8,057 nt of DNA from positions 1-8,057 of the forward strand of contig CASFHJ010000029.1 of NCBI GenBank assembly GCA_949294425.1, in the 5' to 3' direction. The DNA is from an uncultured Campylobacter sp. (GTDB taxonomy: Bacteria; Campylobacterota; Campylobacteria; Campylobacterales; Campylobacteraceae). Below are positions 7,036-8,057 of this stretch, in pieces; within the stretch, counting starts at the first letter, position 1, and the number at the start of each line of letters is the position of its first letter. The notes under the pieces were generated by a model. It saw only the letters and a program-made list of their open reading frames with translations, was not told the origin of the DNA and made no database searches. A program made the translations under genes and the position numbers.

Positions 7036-7219
7036 GCTAGTAAATTCTTTGCATTTTCAAAAGACTAAGATACCTAGCGATTTACTTAGCATAGATGAAT
7101 TTGAAAAACCTGTGGTTGAAAGTGAGATAGACATAATAAATGCTTATTCTAGCCTCTTTTTGCTTTATAAAAAATGCGTGGTAAATATAGAAAAAATAAA
7201 AGAGCTAAATGAGGAGTAA
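6947..7219 (+). CDS. Rz1-like outer-membrane lipoprotein spanin (o-spanin)
   Basis: A 90-residue lipoprotein whose gene begins inside the i-spanin gene, +1 frame, and extends 184 bases past it. ATG 6947 is preferred because AAAGG (6936-6940) lies six bases upstream; ATGs at 6965 and 6974 are in-frame alternatives. The signal peptide has a Lys-rich n-region (K4, K5, K8, K11), a hydrophobic core (12-21) and the lipobox Leu22-Met23-Ala24-Cys25, followed by Ser-Ser, which is not an inner-membrane retention Asp. The mature 66-residue chain has IPSDLL and a Pro at 54, then a helix with Tyr and Cys (AYSSLFLLYKKCVVNIEKI), a plausible docking segment for the i-spanin coiled coil. Unlike lambda Rz1, it is not strongly Pro-rich and not fully nested; it is a partly overlapping type. 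It ends two bases before the next gene, whose ribosome site lies in its last codons. Confidence 0.83.
   Translation: MLSKKYMKAMKITSLSFLTLCLMACSSETRLVNSLHFQKTKIPSDLLSIDEFEKPVVESEIDIINAYSSLFLLYKKCVVNIEKIKELNEE
7211..7216 (+). promoter_or_regulatory. Shine-Dalgarno GAGGAG
   Basis: GAGGAG within the last two codons of the o-spanin gene sits five bases before ATG 7222 and supports that start. It couples the lysis cassette to the next gene. Confidence 0.7.
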
Positions 7220-7221
7220 AG

Positions 7222-7776
7222 ATGGATATATCAGCAGGAAGTAAGGCTCTTGCTTTAGTAAATGAAGCAAGTAAAAATCTAATCTTAGCAAATGAAAACA
7301 GAAGACAGGGCTTTAAGGAAGGTTTTTCTGATCTTTCAAAAACACTTATAAATTATGATTTTTTAAAAGAGGATAGGGATTATAAAAAAAAGAAAAATGA
7401 GTATCAAAGCTATTTAAATACTATAGCACAGGCAAAAGCGGATAATGTAAATAAAGAAATACAAAATCAAAACGATATGGCAGATGAAGCTTTAAAACAG
7501 GCTGAAATCACGACTGAGAATTTAGATGCTAAGTTAAAGGCTGAAACAGCCAACACAAAGGCAAGAACAGGTTTTATAAGCGAACAAACAAAGGGCTTAA
7601 GACTTGGAAATGCAAAAGAGATGACAGATACGCTAAATATGTATAAGTTAATGGGAGACACAGCTTTAGCCTCGCAATTTTTAGGAAATTTTCATGGACT
7701 TCCTCACAAAGAACAGCAGAGTAAATATAGGTTTAGGTATGGAGGCTTTCTTACTTTGCCTAAGGCATTAAGATAA
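7222..7776 (+). CDS. Unrecognised helical phage protein upstream of portal
   Basis: A 184-residue soluble protein with no membrane segment or signal peptide. It is rich in Ala, Lys, Asn, Gln and Glu and almost wholly helical. Residues about 85-130 (NQNDMADEALKQAEITTENL, then an Ala/Thr/Asn stretch with TANTKARTG and SEQTKGLRLGNA) have the spaced Ala/Gln/Thr/Asn composition seen in DNA-pilot or ejection proteins. The C-terminal 25 residues are different, basic and aromatic (KYRFRYGGFLTLPKALR), perhaps a docking tail. The start is set by GAGGAG at 7211-7216. The stop overlaps the portal ATG by one base, so the two are coupled. A small terminase subunit or a portal-associated factor is possible from position, but I see no helix-turn-helix or other motif to support it. 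Confidence 0.6.
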   Translation: MDISAGSKALALVNEASKNLILANENRRQGFKEGFSDLSKTLINYDFLKEDRDYKKKKNEYQSYLNTIAQAKADNVNKEIQNQNDMADEALKQAEITTENLDAKLKAETANTKARTGFISEQTKGLRLGNAKEMTDTLNMYKLMGDTALASQFLGNFHGLPHKEQQSKYRFRYGGFLTLPKALR

Positions 7777-8057
7777 TGCTAAGCATAGATCTTTTAAAGG
7801 ATATGTTTAAGGCTGATTTAGAGTATAACTCTTTATCTTTAAAAGAATACAAAGAGGCTTTAAGGTATTATCACGGGGACCAGCTTGACTCTCGCACTTT
7901 AGCTATAATTAGAAATAGAGGTCAAAGCCCAGTAATTGAAAATATCTTTAAGATGATAGTAAATAAAATACTAGGCTATAAAGCCCAGAGCATAAATGAG
8001 ATAAAAGTAAGCCCAAAACAAAGGCAAGATGAGGCTTTAGCAAACTTGCTAAATGAT
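7776..8057 (+). CDS. Portal protein, P22-type, 3' truncated by window end
   Basis: ATG 7776 overlaps the preceding TAA by one base and the frame stays open to the window end (94 codons). Family landmarks of the P22-like portal are seen at the expected N-terminal positions: a helix leading to YYHGDQLD (residues 31-38), RNRGQSPVIENIFKMIVNKI (46-65) followed by LGYKAQ, and VSPKQRQDEALANLL (77-91), corresponding to the usual 'F-x-x-G-x-Q ... R-x-x-P-x-x-x-N ... x-G ... P-x-x-x-x-D-x-x-A' pattern. The portal forms the dodecameric ring at one capsid vertex through which DNA is packaged and ejected and to which the tail attaches. Full P22-type portals are roughly 600-730 residues, so most of the gene lies downstream. 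Weak AAGG at 7762-7765; translational coupling with the 184-residue gene is likely. Confidence 0.85.
   Translation, partial: MLSIDLLKDMFKADLEYNSLSLKEYKEALRYYHGDQLDSRTLAIIRNRGQSPVIENIFKMIVNKILGYKAQSINEIKVSPKQRQDEALANLLND

Overview
The window is a tightly packed, single-strand (+) segment of a tailed-phage genome or prophage. Strong AT bias, the Lys/Leu/Glu/Ser-rich proteins and codon usage (TTA/CTT/CTA Leu, AGC/AGT Ser, AAA Lys) point to Campylobacter or a close Campylobacterota relative; this host call is inference from composition, since no host gene is present. Two genes place it among short-tailed (podovirus-like) phages: the 3' end holds the start of a P22-type portal protein, and the centre holds a long tail fibre.

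Layout. Bases 1-6193 look like the end of a late virion module: a 5'-truncated helical protein (to 511), a 331-residue candidate internal/ejection protein with a small tandem repeat (511-1506), an 886-residue tail fibre (1499-4159), a 98-residue Gly-rich protein (4169-4465) and an unrecognised 575-residue protein with a membrane hairpin (4466-6193). Genes here overlap or abut by a few bases. A hairpin plus T-run (6194-6217) follows, inside the only real intergenic gap (54 nt).

Bases 6248-7219 form a compact lysis cassette: a DUF5675 protein (6248-6700) that I propose as the peptidoglycan-active lysis enzyme, a one-TM coiled-coil protein fitting an Rz-type inner-membrane spanin (6703-7035), and, starting inside that gene in the +1 frame, a lipoprotein fitting Rz1 (6947-7219). 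No holin is recognisable. The cassette runs directly into an unrecognised 184-residue helical protein (7222-7776) and then the portal gene (7776 to the window end), which presumably opens the packaging/head module.

The most useful observations are the overlapping spanin pair and the placement of a DUF5675 protein with a YkuD-like His/Cys signature beside it where an endolysin would be expected, the eight-copy GDxW-type repeat array in the fibre, and the uncharacterised membrane-hairpin protein. I found no tRNA, rRNA, CRISPR, IS element, attachment site, reverse transcriptase or host gene, and no gene-free stretch longer than 54 nt.
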